From: Massilia sp. BSC265
Lineage (GTDB): Bacteria > Pseudomonadota > Gammaproteobacteria > Burkholderiales > Burkholderiaceae_D
DNA: 64,000 nucleotides
Assembly: GCF_000740675.1 (NCBI RefSeq)
Contig: NZ_JPXI01000023.1
Span: forward strand, 1-64,000
Direction: 5' to 3'
Shown here: positions 16,351-24,840 of the stretch, piece after piece
Layout of the letters: each line of letters starts with the position of its first letter
Numbering within the stretch: the stretch's first letter is position 1
Made by a program: the position numbers and the translations under genes
Notes under the pieces: generated by a model
What the model was told of the DNA's origin: nothing
Seen by the model: the letters and a program-made list of their open reading frames with translations, nothing else
The model's database searches: none

Positions 16351-16926
16351 TTACCAAATCAGGGGTAGCTGACCTTTCGCCGTGTCCCGCAACATCTGGA
16401 GGGTGTCCCTGTCGATGCGCGCCGCGGGGACCTGTTCCAGCACCTTGCCGGCGAATTCAGGCAGGCCCGTCATCATTCCGGACACGTGCACGACATTACC
16501 CGACTCCAGCTCGATCCTGAACCAATTCCAACTCTTCGAGAAACGCACGGTCCGGACGTCGGCCCAGCCGAAAGCAAGGCGCCGGCCCGTCGGCCGTCCG
16601 AAGTCCATGCCCGCTCCAGACACGGTATGCCGCGCGAAGCGATAGTCGGCTACCAGGTAAGCCCCCAGCAGTACGAAACCGGTCATGAAGGCATAGAACC
16701 AGAAATTGACGCCCTCGTCCGGCCAGATGCTTGCCGCCACCATCACGCCGACGAAGAACAGCGTGCAGATCACGCCGATGACGAGAAAACGCGCGTGGTG
16801 CTGCACGCGGCCGCCGGCTGCGGCAGGAGCGGCACGGTGCCTGCCGCGCGCCAGCCAACGCATGATCAGTGTCATCGACACCACCCAGAACAATCCTTGT
16901 GCAAGCATGCGTAGCCAGTCGGGCAT
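16351..16926 (-). CDS. Membrane protein with PH-like cytoplasmic domain, unknown function
   Basis: The product is 191 residues. Three hydrophobic helices are apparent: one at the N-terminus (MLAQGLFWVVSMTLIM), one around FLVIGVICTLFFVGVMVA, and one around FYAFMTGFVLLGAYLVA. A soluble C-terminal part follows with WADVRTVRFSKSWNWFRIEL. The alternating pattern of that part resembles PH-like domains of small bacterial membrane proteins, but I cannot name a family. Its ATG overlaps the stop of the 56-residue upstream gene (TGATG), so the two are translationally coupled. Function unknown. Confidence 0.7.
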   Translation of the reverse strand: MPDWLRMLAQGLFWVVSMTLIMRWLARGRHRAAPAAAGGRVQHHARFLVIGVICTLFFVGVMVAASIWPDEGVNFWFYAFMTGFVLLGAYLVADYRFARHTVSGAGMDFGRPTGRRLAFGWADVRTVRFSKSWNWFRIELESGNVVHVSGMMTGLPEFAGKVLEQVPAARIDRDTLQMLRDTAKGQLPLIW

Positions 16927-17096
16927 CAATCTGTTCCTTCCTTCGATGCGGCGATCGCGCCGCGGTACAGGGCATCCGTGATGCGCTCCTGGAAGGGCGC
17001 CTCGGTGCCCAGACCCCAGGCGTGGTACAGGCCGCGGAAGTTGTCGCTGCCGCGGTTGCCGCCGTTCGCATGCAAGGTCCACTGACGCGCCAGCAT
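16926..17096 (-). CDS. Small coupled ORF (56 residues), unknown
   Basis: This is a 56-codon frame fitting exactly between two genes: its ATG (17094-17096) lies 3 bp after the stop of the secreted-protein gene and its TGA overlaps the next ATG. The protein starts MLARQWTLHANGG, contains GLYHAWGLGTEAPFQERITDAL, and has no transmembrane helix or signal. No family is recognised. Tight packing and ordinary composition argue for a real gene; it could also be the remnant of a longer reading frame. It is short enough to be missed by many gene finders. Confidence 0.55.
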   Translation of the reverse strand: MLARQWTLHANGGNRGSDNFRGLYHAWGLGTEAPFQERITDALYRGAIAASKEGTD

Positions 17097-17099
17097 GGT

Positions 17100-17612
17100 T
17101 CATTGTTGCGGTCTCGTGCGCAGCTTCTCCTCCACGTACGCGAACCATTTGTCGTCGGCCGCGCCGATCCGCTCGAAACTGCGCCAGGTGGCAGTCTGGT
17201 TCATGAACATCAGGTAGCTTTCGCCGAGCCGGAAAGCGGGCCGCAGGACGCAGTCGCCTTCGTTCGTCAGCCTGCCGCCGCCGTGCTGCCAGAACGTCTC
17301 GTCGCTGTGGTCGGGCGAACCTTCACGCTCCTGGTAGCGGCCCACCGCGCGGCCGCTAAGGGAGAACTCCTTGCGCCCGGGGCCGAGCAGGCGGCGCTGG
17401 ACTTCGAAGTCGTAGCGCACCAGACCGTCTCCAAGCTCGGCGACGTACACCACCTTGGCGACGCTGACGTCCTGCGCGCCTGCAATCAGCGCATCCGGAC
17501 CGACGGTCTGTTGCACAGGCGGCGTACGGCAGGCCTGGCCGGCCGGGACCAGCCCTAGCCCGAGCAGCAGGGCCAGGCCGGCGCCGCGGGCCAGGCGAGC
17601 GGCGCTTCCCAT
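17100..17612 (-). CDS. Secreted protein of unknown function (170 residues)
   Basis: A signal peptide (about residues 1-27, ending AGQACRTPP) is followed by a soluble domain with VAKVVYVAELGDGLVRYDFEV and a late GESYLMFMNQTATWRSFERI segment. The layout, with a Cys at the mature N-terminus and a pattern describing beta strands, recalls small secreted tissue-inhibitor-like or netrin-like bacterial proteins. A comparable secreted protein (49513-49905) has a similar SLTLVVAEVVATDC strand and a C-terminal GLKDEPLM segment. This resemblance is weak. It sits one base after the DUF885 gene and is tightly followed by the small ORF, suggesting a four-gene leftward unit. Confidence 0.75.
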   Translation of the reverse strand: MGSAARLARGAGLALLLGLGLVPAGQACRTPPVQQTVGPDALIAGAQDVSVAKVVYVAELGDGLVRYDFEVQRRLLGPGRKEFSLSGRAVGRYQEREGSPDHSDETFWQHGGGRLTNEGDCVLRPAFRLGESYLMFMNQTATWRSFERIGAADDKWFAYVEEKLRTRPQQ

Positions 17613-17613
17613 G

Positions 17614-19446
17614 TCAGGCCTTCTTCTGCTTGGCGATCCAGCCGTCCACCAGCTCGCCCAGCACGTCGAGCGGCACCGAGCCGGCGCCCAGCACCAGGTC
17701 GTGGAAGCCCGCGAGCGAGAACTTCTCGCCCAGTTCCTTCTTCGCCTTTTCGCGCAGGTCGATAATGCGCAGCATGCCGATCATGTAGGCGTTGGCCTGG
17801 CCCGGCCAGGCGACGTAGCGCTCGACTTCCTGGGCGCCGATGCCGTAGTCGATCGCCTGCTGGCGGGTCCAGCCCTTCGAGTGCAGGCCGGTGTCGACCA
17901 CCAGGCGGCGGGCGCGGAACAGTTCCGAACCGAGCGCGCCGAGCAGGCCCGGGACGTCGCCTTCGTACCAGCCCTGCTCCACCGCCAGGCGTTCGGTATA
18001 CAGCGCCCAGCCTTCCGCATGGGCACTGCCGCCACTGAAGATGCGCTGGCTACGGAATTTCGGGATGCCGGTCAGCTCCTGCTGGATCGCCAGCTGGAAG
18101 TGGTGGCCCGGCACCGCCTCGTGGTAGGCCAGGCTGCGCATGCGGATCATGTCGAAGCTCGGGCCGCGCAACGGCACCCAGAAGATGCCCGGGCGGGTGC
18201 CGTCAGGCGCCGGCAGCGTGTAGTGGGCGGCAGCCGAGGGTTCTGTCAGCGGAGGCACGCGGCGCACCTCGACCGGGGCGCGCGGCTTCAGGTTGAACAG
18301 CGAGGCGCTCCTGCGCTCGGCGTCCTTCACCATCTCGCCGTAGCTGGCGATGATGGCGGGGCGCGGATCGCCCTCGCCCTTCGGCTGGAAGCGCGCGTCC
18401 AGCTGCTTCATGCGGGTTTCGATATTGCCCTCGGTGAGGCCGAGCGAACGCAGGTGGCGGTCCATCTCGCCTTCGATGCGCGCGACTTCGCGCAGGCCGA
18501 TCTCGTGGATCTCGTTCGGGCTCAGCGTGGTGCTGGTGAAGTTCTCGACCGCGCGCGCATAGGCTGCGCTGCCGTTCGGCAGGCGCGAGATGCCGGCCAC
18601 GTCGCCGGTACGCGGATGGAGTTCCAGCATGAATTCCTGCACCCGCTTGTAGGCCGGGCGGATGCGTTCGTCGACGATGCGGGCGGCGCGCGCCAGCGCG
18701 GCGTTGCGCACGTCCGGATTCAGGCCTTCCATCTTCTCGGTGCGCTGGGCCAGCGACGTCACCAGCACGTTCTCGCCCGCCGCCGGCTTGAGGAAGGTGT
18801 CGACCTGGTACTGCGCGCGTTCGAGGATGAAGCGCGGCGGGATCAGGGACTTGGCCGCGGCCTCGCGGGCGCGGGCCAGGGCTTCGTCCATGCGCGTGCC
18901 GACCTGCTCCAGGCGGGCCAGGTAGCTGTCGAGGTCTTGCGGATCGCGCAGCGGGTGGGTGGTGTTCATGAAGTTGACCAGCCCGACCTGCACGCCGCTG
19001 AACTGCGAGAAGATGAAGGAGTGATCCTCGTACGGCTCGTTGGCCACCGCGTTCTGCAGCGACCAGCGCATGACGGCGGCGGAGATGCGCTGGTTCTCGT
19101 CCAGCGGGCCGGCCATCCATTTGTCCAGGCGCGCCAGGCCGGTCTTCGCCAGCGCCCGCATCTTCTGGCTGTGGGCCCTGGTGACCGGGGTGAGCTCGCG
19201 GTCAAGCTTCGCCTGCACGGCGCCGCTGAAATACTGGGTGGATGTCGCCAGCTGCGGGTTCAGGCGCACCCAGTCTTCGGCGAATTTGTCGGCCCAGGCA
19301 TCGAAGGCCTTGTTCGGCTTGGCGGCGGCAGCCTTGGCCGCGGGTGCGGCAAGTGCCGCGCTGGGCAGGCTCGCAACGGCGATGGCGGCGGGGATGAACA
19401 GTGCGCCGATGGCGGCGCGCAGGCTGCGCTGGCGGAGGGATGGCAT
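17614..19446 (-). CDS. DUF885 family predicted zinc peptidase, secreted
   Basis: This is a 610-residue exported protein of the DUF885 family. A signal peptide covers about residues 1-33 (ending SAALAAPAAK). The key motif is YHEAVPGHHFQLAIQ, an HExxxH-like metal site with the following Glu-rich helix characteristic of the family; relatives are treated as zinc metallopeptidases. Lys/Arg-rich helical stretches fill most of the remainder. The ATG at 19444-19446 was chosen because it starts the signal peptide; a longer frame reaches 19536 with no export signal. The substrate is unknown. It heads a leftward group of four closely spaced genes. Confidence 0.9.
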   Translation of the reverse strand: MPSLRQRSLRAAIGALFIPAAIAVASLPSAALAAPAAKAAAAKPNKAFDAWADKFAEDWVRLNPQLATSTQYFSGAVQAKLDRELTPVTRAHSQKMRALAKTGLARLDKWMAGPLDENQRISAAVMRWSLQNAVANEPYEDHSFIFSQFSGVQVGLVNFMNTTHPLRDPQDLDSYLARLEQVGTRMDEALARAREAAAKSLIPPRFILERAQYQVDTFLKPAAGENVLVTSLAQRTEKMEGLNPDVRNAALARAARIVDERIRPAYKRVQEFMLELHPRTGDVAGISRLPNGSAAYARAVENFTSTTLSPNEIHEIGLREVARIEGEMDRHLRSLGLTEGNIETRMKQLDARFQPKGEGDPRPAIIASYGEMVKDAERRSASLFNLKPRAPVEVRRVPPLTEPSAAAHYTLPAPDGTRPGIFWVPLRGPSFDMIRMRSLAYHEAVPGHHFQLAIQQELTGIPKFRSQRIFSGGSAHAEGWALYTERLAVEQGWYEGDVPGLLGALGSELFRARRLVVDTGLHSKGWTRQQAIDYGIGAQEVERYVAWPGQANAYMIGMLRIIDLREKAKKELGEKFSLAGFHDLVLGAGSVPLDVLGELVDGWIAKQKKA

Positions 19447-19963
19447 CTTGGTCTCGTTTCCTTGGTCGTTGTCGTGTCGGGCGACGGCCTCGTGAGCCGT
19501 GCTTGCCGCCAAGGAATCTAACATGGAAAAGGTCAAACAAACAACGCGCGCGTAGTATGTACAGACCTGCCTGCTACGCGATGCTAGCCTGGGCCAGGCC
19601 CCTACCCGACATGCACGACTGATATCGGCCGAGATGCGGCCGGACAGGGTGCTGGTTCGCTACGAGCGGGGCGGCCTTGCAGGCGCGCGTGCCCACGATG
19701 TGAAATACATCCGACAAGGAGCGACGTGGATGGAAGTCGTGCGGCACACCCGCCTGGCATGGACCGGCCGGCCGCGCGCATTCGGTCCGGGCACCGGCAC
19801 GGTGCCGCCGCCGATGCGCAGGCCATCCGTCCCCTGACCCGAAACGGAGCGCAGGCCCCCGCTTCCGCACCATAAGTTCGATTAATGAACTATCATTGCT
19901 CGCAGCCCGTCTGCTCATGTATGACCCAGGGCAGTGAAATAATAATTCAAATACGAGACCATA
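19447..19963. other. Intergenic region between DUF885 and ThuA-like genes
   Basis: About 500 bp without a well-supported gene. A 35-codon frame at 19730-19837 has AAGGAG seven bases upstream, but the product is basic, Pro-rich and resembles nothing. The right part, near 19870-19960, is AT-rich and should carry the ThuA promoter. Confidence 0.5.
19875..19891 (+). promoter_or_regulatory. Candidate operator upstream of the ThuA-like gene
   Basis: AGTTC (19875-19879) and GAACT (19887-19891) form an inverted repeat around GATTAAT in an AT-rich stretch 73 bp before the ThuA ATG. The form fits LacI- or GntR-type operators, but no regulator gene is adjacent. Confidence 0.35.
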
Positions 19964-20737
19964 ATGAAATCTTCTTTCATCGCACCAGCGCTGCTGTGCG
20001 CTTCGATGCTGGCTGTCGTTCCCGCGCATGCCCAGCAATTCAATGTTCTAGTGTTCACCAAGACTGCCGGCTGGCACCACGACGCCGTGCACGCCGGCGT
20101 CTCCGCCGTGGAAGAACTCGGCAAACTGCACGACTTCAAGGTGTTCTGGACCGCCGACCCCAACCGTGTGATGAACGATGCCGAGCTGTCGAAGTACCAG
20201 GCCGTGGTCTTCCTGCTGACCACCGGCGACGTGCTGGACGAAAAGCAGCAGGCCGCCTTCGAGCGCTACATCCGCAAGGGCGGCGGCTTCGTGGGCGTGC
20301 ACAGCGCCTCGGATACGGAATACGGCTGGCCGTGGTACACGAAGATGGTCGGCCACATGTTCCACGTGCACCCGGCGGTGCAGACCGCGGTGCTGCAGGT
20401 CCGCGAGCGCAACTTCCCCGGCATGGAGCGCTTCGCGCCGCGCACCCTGTTCACCGACGAATGGTACGAGTTCGGTCCCGCCACTTCCAGCAAGCTGACC
20501 TACCTCTTGAGCGTCGACGAGTCCACCTACAAGCCGGAAGCCAACTGGCCGGAGCGCAAGGGCAAGGGCATGGGCGCCTTCCACCCCATCAGCTGGTACC
20601 AGGCCTACGACGGTGGCCGCGCCTTCTACACGGCGCTGGGCCACATGCCGGCGACCTACCGTGATCCGGTGTTCCTGCACCACCTGTACGGCGGCATCTA
20701 CTGGGCGGCAACGGGGCGCGGCTTCCGGGCCGAATGA
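19964..20737 (+). CDS. Secreted ThuA-like domain protein
   Basis: The product is 257 residues with a signal peptide (cleavage after AHA, residue 24) and a ThuA-like domain (class I glutamine-amidotransferase fold). Visible family motifs are VLVFTKTAGWHHDAV, YQAVVFLLTTGDVL, KGGGFVGVHSASDTEY and GRAFYTALGH. ThuA-type proteins are linked to trehalose or other sugar metabolism and occur with glycoside-degradation enzymes. The exact reaction is not established, and the classic amidotransferase Cys is not conserved. The export signal suggests a periplasmic role. It is a single gene. Confidence 0.88.
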   Translation: MKSSFIAPALLCASMLAVVPAHAQQFNVLVFTKTAGWHHDAVHAGVSAVEELGKLHDFKVFWTADPNRVMNDAELSKYQAVVFLLTTGDVLDEKQQAAFERYIRKGGGFVGVHSASDTEYGWPWYTKMVGHMFHVHPAVQTAVLQVRERNFPGMERFAPRTLFTDEWYEFGPATSSKLTYLLSVDESTYKPEANWPERKGKGMGAFHPISWYQAYDGGRAFYTALGHMPATYRDPVFLHHLYGGIYWAATGRGFRAE

Positions 20738-21155
20738 GGCCTCCAGCTCCCCGTGTAGCGCGTGAAGCAACGCAAGGCCCTCTGGACCTCTGGAGCCTGC
20801 TCCTGACACCGGCCCGGCGAAAGCTATGCGCGCCGCTCCTGGGCAGCCCCGATCCTCATCGCCCTGATCGCGAACTGCGCCATTCCGTTCGCGGCCGGCC
20901 TCGTGGCCGGCTACCGTGCCACGGCCGGTACTGATCCTTTCCTCGGGCTCGGCCCGCACGAGACGCCATGGACGCGACGCTGCAGACACCAGCAGGCGCC
21001 CCCGCCCTGCGGCAGCACGCAGGCAGACGCCAACAAAAGCGCGTGAGTTCAATGCAACCGGGCCGCGAGCCATGACATACGATTGCTGTTGAGACGATGA
21101 CAGCCTAGCAAAACAGGCTTGGCTCACATGCGCACATTGTCTCGCCGCGCCACCG
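20738..21155. other. Intergenic region with a possible decayed membrane-protein remnant
   Basis: About 420 bp with no intact gene. One forward frame near 20823-21043 reads a hydrophobic stretch (SWAAPILIALIANCAIPFA then AGLVAGYRA) like a transmembrane helix, but it has no start codon after an upstream stop. It could be a remnant. An AGCCT/AGGCT inverted repeat near 21101-21118 may end the fixH transcript. Confidence 0.4.
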
Positions 21156-21680
21156 CTACTCCGCGTCCGCGCGGATCCTCAGGCTGGACTCCTTCGCCGG
21201 ACTCCAGCTGCCCGCCAGGCGCCAGCCGTCCTCCTTGCTTGCGCCTTCGACGACCACCTGCCAGTGCGTAGGCTCCAGCCCGGGCGCCTCGGCCGCGAAA
21301 CGCCCCTGCCCGTCCGGCAGCGCTTCCAGCACGCGGTCGCGTTCCGGCTGCGTCGGGTGCGCCAGCCGGATGCGGAAAGGCTGCCGCACCGGCTCGCCGT
21401 GGCTGCGCAGGCTGCCCGTAACGCGGCCGACGGCGGCGTCGTGGCCGGCCTCGAATACCAGTCCCAGACGACCCGCCACGCGGTCGCGGCGCAGTTCCTG
21501 GTTGATGGCCTTGCCCTGCTTGTAGTAGTCGCCGACCACCATCGCGTCCGGTCGGCTCGTCGCCAGCCAGATCATGACGACGCCGCCGACCAGCACCAGC
21601 ACGGGGCCGATCATCAGGAACCAGGGCCAGCGGTGCCGGTACCAGGGAGCGGCCGGCTGGAGGCTCGGATTGGCTTGCAT
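21156..21680 (-). CDS. fixH: FixH-family protein, cbb3 oxidase accessory
   Basis: The product is 174 residues with one N-terminal transmembrane helix (about residues 18-41, WPWFLMIGPVLVLVGGVVMIW) and a periplasmic domain. The segment SRPDAMVVGDYYKQGKAINQ is the FixH/CcoH hallmark. FixH-type proteins help assemble or stabilise cbb3 cytochrome oxidase, working with the copper pump CcoI. The gene lies 13 bp after ccoG and ends the leftward ccoNOQPG-fixH operon. The C-terminal half is a beta-sandwich-like region with SLRSHGEPVRQPFRIRLAH. Confidence 0.9.
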   Translation of the reverse strand: MQANPSLQPAAPWYRHRWPWFLMIGPVLVLVGGVVMIWLATSRPDAMVVGDYYKQGKAINQELRRDRVAGRLGLVFEAGHDAAVGRVTGSLRSHGEPVRQPFRIRLAHPTQPERDRVLEALPDGQGRFAAEAPGLEPTHWQVVVEGASKEDGWRLAGSWSPAKESSLRIRADAE

Positions 21681-21693
21681 ATGCTTGTTCCTT

Positions 21694-23082
21694 TTACTTG
21701 GGTACGATGAATGCCGCTTCTTCCGTCACGCGCAGCGCCGCATTGTCCGTCGATGCCAGCGTAAAGGCGATCCGGTTCGATCCGGGGTGCCCGTCGCCGC
21801 CGGCGATGCGCACCCGCACCGGCACTGCGCGCGTAGTGGCCGCGTCGATCTCGACAAGGTCCTCGTCGGCGACCTTCGCCGAGGCGATGCCGTCCACGGT
21901 AATGCGCAGGCTTTGCGCCTCCTCGGTCGTGTTCATGACCTGCAGCCGGTACACGTTCTCGATCATCCCGTCCTCGACCTCGCGCCCCATCGAACCGCGG
22001 TCGCGGATCACGTCGAGCTTGAGCGGATTGCGCAGCGCCAGCGAGGCGACCATGGCGGTGCCGAGGATCGCCAGCACCGCGGTGTAGATCAACACGCGCG
22101 GGCGCAAGACGCGGCGGCGCACCTGGCTTGGGGAAAGTTTCGCCGCCAGCGCATTCTCGGTGGCATAGCGGATCAGGCCACGCGGGCGGCTCACCTTGTC
22201 CATGACACCGTTGCAGGCGTCCACGCAGGCGGCGCAGCCGATGCACTCGTACTGCAGGCCCTGGCGGATGTCGATCCCGGTCGGGCACACTTGCACGCAC
22301 ATGCTGCAGTCGATGCAATCTCCTGTGTTTGGCGTCCCCATGCGGGCATGGGCTGAACCTCGCGGCTCGCCGCGCGCGGCGTCGTAGGTGACGATCAGGG
22401 TATCCTTGTCGAACATCGCGCTCTGGAAGCGCGCGTACGGGCACATGTACTTGCATACCTGCTCGCGCAGCCAGCCGGCGTTGCCGTAGGTGGCCAGGCC
22501 GTAGAAGGCCACCCAGAAGCTTTCCCATGGTCCGAGTCCGAACGAGGCGAGGTCGAAACTCAGTTCGCGTACCGGCGTGAAGTAACCGACGAAGGTAAAA
22601 CCGGTCCACAGCGCCACCAGGCCCCAGGCGGCGTGCTTGCCGCCCTTGCGCGCGATCTTTTCAAACGTCCACGGCTGGCGGTCGAGGCGAATGCGGGCGC
22701 TCCTGGCGCCTTCGAACTTGCGTTCGATCCACAGGAAGATCTCGGTGTAGACCGTCTGCGGGCAGGCGAATCCGCACCACACCCGGCCCGCCACCGCCGT
22801 CACCAGAAACAAGCCATAGGCGCACAGGATGAGCAGCGCGGCCAGGTAGATGAAGTCCTGCGGCCACAGCACCAGCCCGAACAGGTAGAACTTGCGGCTG
22901 GCCAGGTCGAACAGCACCACCTGGCGGCCGTGCATCTCGAACCACGGCAGGCCGTAGAACAGCAACTGGGTGAGCCAGACGCAGGCCCAGCGCAGCGAGG
23001 CGTAGCGGCCCTTGACCTCGCGCGGGTAGATCTCCTCGCGCGCCGCGTACAAGCGGACCACCGCCTCCTTTGGCGCATTCAT
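21694..23082 (-). CDS. ccoG: CcoG (FixG) polyferredoxin, cupric reductase of cbb3 assembly
   Basis: This is a 462-residue membrane protein with about five transmembrane helices and ferredoxin-type sites. The motif WCGFACPQTVYTEIF marks the FixG/RdxA family. The two cluster motifs are CIDCSMCVQVCP and CIGCAACVDACN, each followed by the third/fourth Cys in place. In related bacteria CcoG reduces Cu(II) to Cu(I) for the oxidase. A C-terminal immunoglobulin-like periplasmic domain completes it. The ATG overlaps the ccoP stop (ATGA), so it is translated with the oxidase genes. Confidence 0.94.
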   Translation of the reverse strand: MNAPKEAVVRLYAAREEIYPREVKGRYASLRWACVWLTQLLFYGLPWFEMHGRQVVLFDLASRKFYLFGLVLWPQDFIYLAALLILCAYGLFLVTAVAGRVWCGFACPQTVYTEIFLWIERKFEGARSARIRLDRQPWTFEKIARKGGKHAAWGLVALWTGFTFVGYFTPVRELSFDLASFGLGPWESFWVAFYGLATYGNAGWLREQVCKYMCPYARFQSAMFDKDTLIVTYDAARGEPRGSAHARMGTPNTGDCIDCSMCVQVCPTGIDIRQGLQYECIGCAACVDACNGVMDKVSRPRGLIRYATENALAAKLSPSQVRRRVLRPRVLIYTAVLAILGTAMVASLALRNPLKLDVIRDRGSMGREVEDGMIENVYRLQVMNTTEEAQSLRITVDGIASAKVADEDLVEIDAATTRAVPVRVRIAGGDGHPGSNRIAFTLASTDNAALRVTEEAAFIVPK

Positions 23083-24026
23083 TTTGCTTGCGCCGTGACG
23101 ATGGGCTTCGACGCGGCCTGGTTCGACAGGCTCCACACGTAGGCGGCTAGCACGTGCACCTTCTCCTCGCCGAGGAATTCGCCGAAGGCCGGCATGGTGT
23201 TGGTGCGGCCCTTGCGGATGGTTTCCATCACGGTCTCCGGGCTGCCGCCGTACAGCCACACCTTGTCGGCCAGGTTCGGCGCACCCATGGCCGGGTTGCC
23301 CTCGCCCTTGCTGCCGTGGCAGGCCACGCAGGCGGCGAACTTCGGCTTGCCGAAGGCGACCTTGATCGGGTCTGCCGGCAGGCCGGACAAGTCACGCACG
23401 TAATGCGCCACGTTCTCGATGTCCTTGTCCGAACCGAGGGCCGCGCCCATCGGCGGCATGGTGCCGACGCGGCCCTGCATGATGGTCTGCTTGATGACGT
23501 CGGGCTCGCCGCCATGCAGCCAGTCGCGGTCGGCCAGGTTGGGGAAGCCCTTGCTGCCGCGCGCGTCCGAGCCGTGGCATTGTGCGCAATAGGTCAGGAA
23601 CAGGCGCTCGCCGATGGCATGGGCCTGCGGGTCGGCGGCCACGGCCTTCAGGTCCTGGTTGGCGTATTTCGCGAACAGCGGGCCGAAGTCCGCCTTGGCC
23701 TGCTTCAGCTCGGCCTTGTATTCGCCGGCGGAGTTCCAACCGAGCTTGCCGGCGTAGCTGCCCAGGCCGGGATACAGCGCCAGGTAAGCGAAGCCGAACA
23801 CGATGGTGAGCCAGAACAGCACGATCCACCAGCGCGGCATCGGCGTGTTCAGTTCGGTCAGGTCCTCGTCCCAGACGTGGCCGGTGGTTTTCTCGGGCGT
23901 GCCGTCGGCGCGCAGCTTGACGCGGTAGGTCGACTGCGACCACAGCAGGATGCCGCAGCCGAGGATCGACAGCACCGTGATGACGGCGACATACCAGTGC
24001 CAGAACTCGTTGAAGAAATCAGCCAC
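23079..24026 (-). CDS. ccoP: cbb3-type cytochrome c oxidase, diheme subunit CcoP
   Basis: This is a 315-residue diheme c-type subunit that passes electrons to CcoN/O. It has two N-terminal transmembrane helices (the second near WWIVLFWLTIVFGFAYLALY), then two cytochrome c domains. The heme sites are CAQCH (C147, C150, H151) and CVACH (C233, C236, H237). Met ligands are expected at TMPPMG and TMPAFG. The start is GTG at 24024-24026, overlapping the end of ccoQ by 8 bp. No ATG is available at this point. The stop overlaps ccoG. Confidence 0.95.
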   Translation of the reverse strand: MADFFNEFWHWYVAVITVLSILGCGILLWSQSTYRVKLRADGTPEKTTGHVWDEDLTELNTPMPRWWIVLFWLTIVFGFAYLALYPGLGSYAGKLGWNSAGEYKAELKQAKADFGPLFAKYANQDLKAVAADPQAHAIGERLFLTYCAQCHGSDARGSKGFPNLADRDWLHGGEPDVIKQTIMQGRVGTMPPMGAALGSDKDIENVAHYVRDLSGLPADPIKVAFGKPKFAACVACHGSKGEGNPAMGAPNLADKVWLYGGSPETVMETIRKGRTNTMPAFGEFLGEEKVHVLAAYVWSLSNQAASKPIVTAQAK

Positions 24027-24201
24027 GGTTGCTCTCCCCTGCCTTGTCGGCCGCGTCGTCCATGAAGGGCAGCTGCGCAGCCTTGTCGAAGTCGCTGCTC
24101 CGGCGCAGCACGTAAGTCCAGCCGACGATGCCCAGGAAGGTCACGAAGCTGATGACGGTCATGACGCTGCTGGCGTCGTCAAAGATCTGCTGAATAGCCA
24201 T
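24019..24201 (-). CDS. ccoQ: cbb3 oxidase small subunit CcoQ
   Basis: The product is 60 residues with one transmembrane helix (about residues 14-30, MTVISFVTFLGIVGWTYV) and an acidic tail ending GESNRG. CcoQ is the small stabilising subunit of cbb3 oxidase and is variable in sequence. GAGGA lies seven bases before the ATG at 24199-24201; an in-frame TTG six bases earlier is less likely. It starts 2 bp after the ccoO stop and overlaps the ccoP GTG by 8 bp. Confidence 0.9.
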   Translation of the reverse strand: MAIQQIFDDASSVMTVISFVTFLGIVGWTYVLRRSSDFDKAAQLPFMDDAADKAGESNRG

Positions 24202-24203
24202 GT

Positions 24204-24824
24204 TCAATTCCTCGTCTTGATCTGGGTGCCCAGACCCTGCAGGTAGGCGATCAGCGCGTCCTGCTCGGTCTTGCCCTCCACTTCGCCCGGCGCTGCGGCG
24301 ATCTCGGCCTCGCTATAGGGCACGCCTAGGCGCCGCATCGCGCGCATCTTCGGGATGATCTCGCTGGGGTCCAGGCGGGCAGCGGCCAGCCACGGATAGC
24401 CCGGCATGTTCGATTCCGGCACCACGTCGCGCGGGTTGTCGAGGTGGGTACGGTGCCATTCGTCGCTGTAGCGGCCGCCGACGCGCGCCAGGTCCGGGCC
24501 GGTGCGCTTCGAGCCCCACTGGAACGGATGGTCGTAGACGAACTCGCCTGCCACGGAATAATGGCCGTAGCGCTCGGTCTCGGCGCGGAACGGACGGATC
24601 ATCTGCGAGTGGCAGTTGTAGCAGCCTTCGCGGATGTAGACGTCGCGGCCGGCCAGGCGCAGCGCCGAGTACGGTTTCAGGCCTGCCACCGGCTCGGTGG
24701 TGGACTTCTGGAAGAACAGCGGCACGATCTCGACCAGGCCGCCGAAGGAGATCACGAGCAGCACCAGGCCAATCAGGAGCCACGGGTTCTTCTCGATCCA
24801 TTCATGCGTAAACTTCTTCTTCAT
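24204..24824 (-). CDS. ccoO: cbb3-type cytochrome c oxidase, monoheme subunit CcoO
   Basis: The product is 206 residues: one N-terminal membrane anchor (residues about 14-38) and a single cytochrome c domain with CYNCH (C68, C71, H72) followed by SQMIRPF, the CcoO hallmark. SNMPGYPWL supplies the Met ligand region. It moves electrons from CcoP to the catalytic subunit. The ATG at 24822-24824 was chosen by the GTGCTCCGG... context and by family length. It lies 16 bp after ccoN. Confidence 0.95.
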   Translation of the reverse strand: MKKKFTHEWIEKNPWLLIGLVLLVISFGGLVEIVPLFFQKSTTEPVAGLKPYSALRLAGRDVYIREGCYNCHSQMIRPFRAETERYGHYSVAGEFVYDHPFQWGSKRTGPDLARVGGRYSDEWHRTHLDNPRDVVPESNMPGYPWLAAARLDPSEIIPKMRAMRRLGVPYSEAEIAAAPGEVEGKTEQDALIAYLQGLGTQIKTRN

Positions 24825-24840
24825 TCTGTGCTCCGGTGGT

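Noticed and set aside
19730-19837. 35-codon ORF with AAGGAG upstream
   Set aside because: The product is Pro/Arg-rich, has no homolog I recognise and is not next to a coupled gene; kept only as a note.
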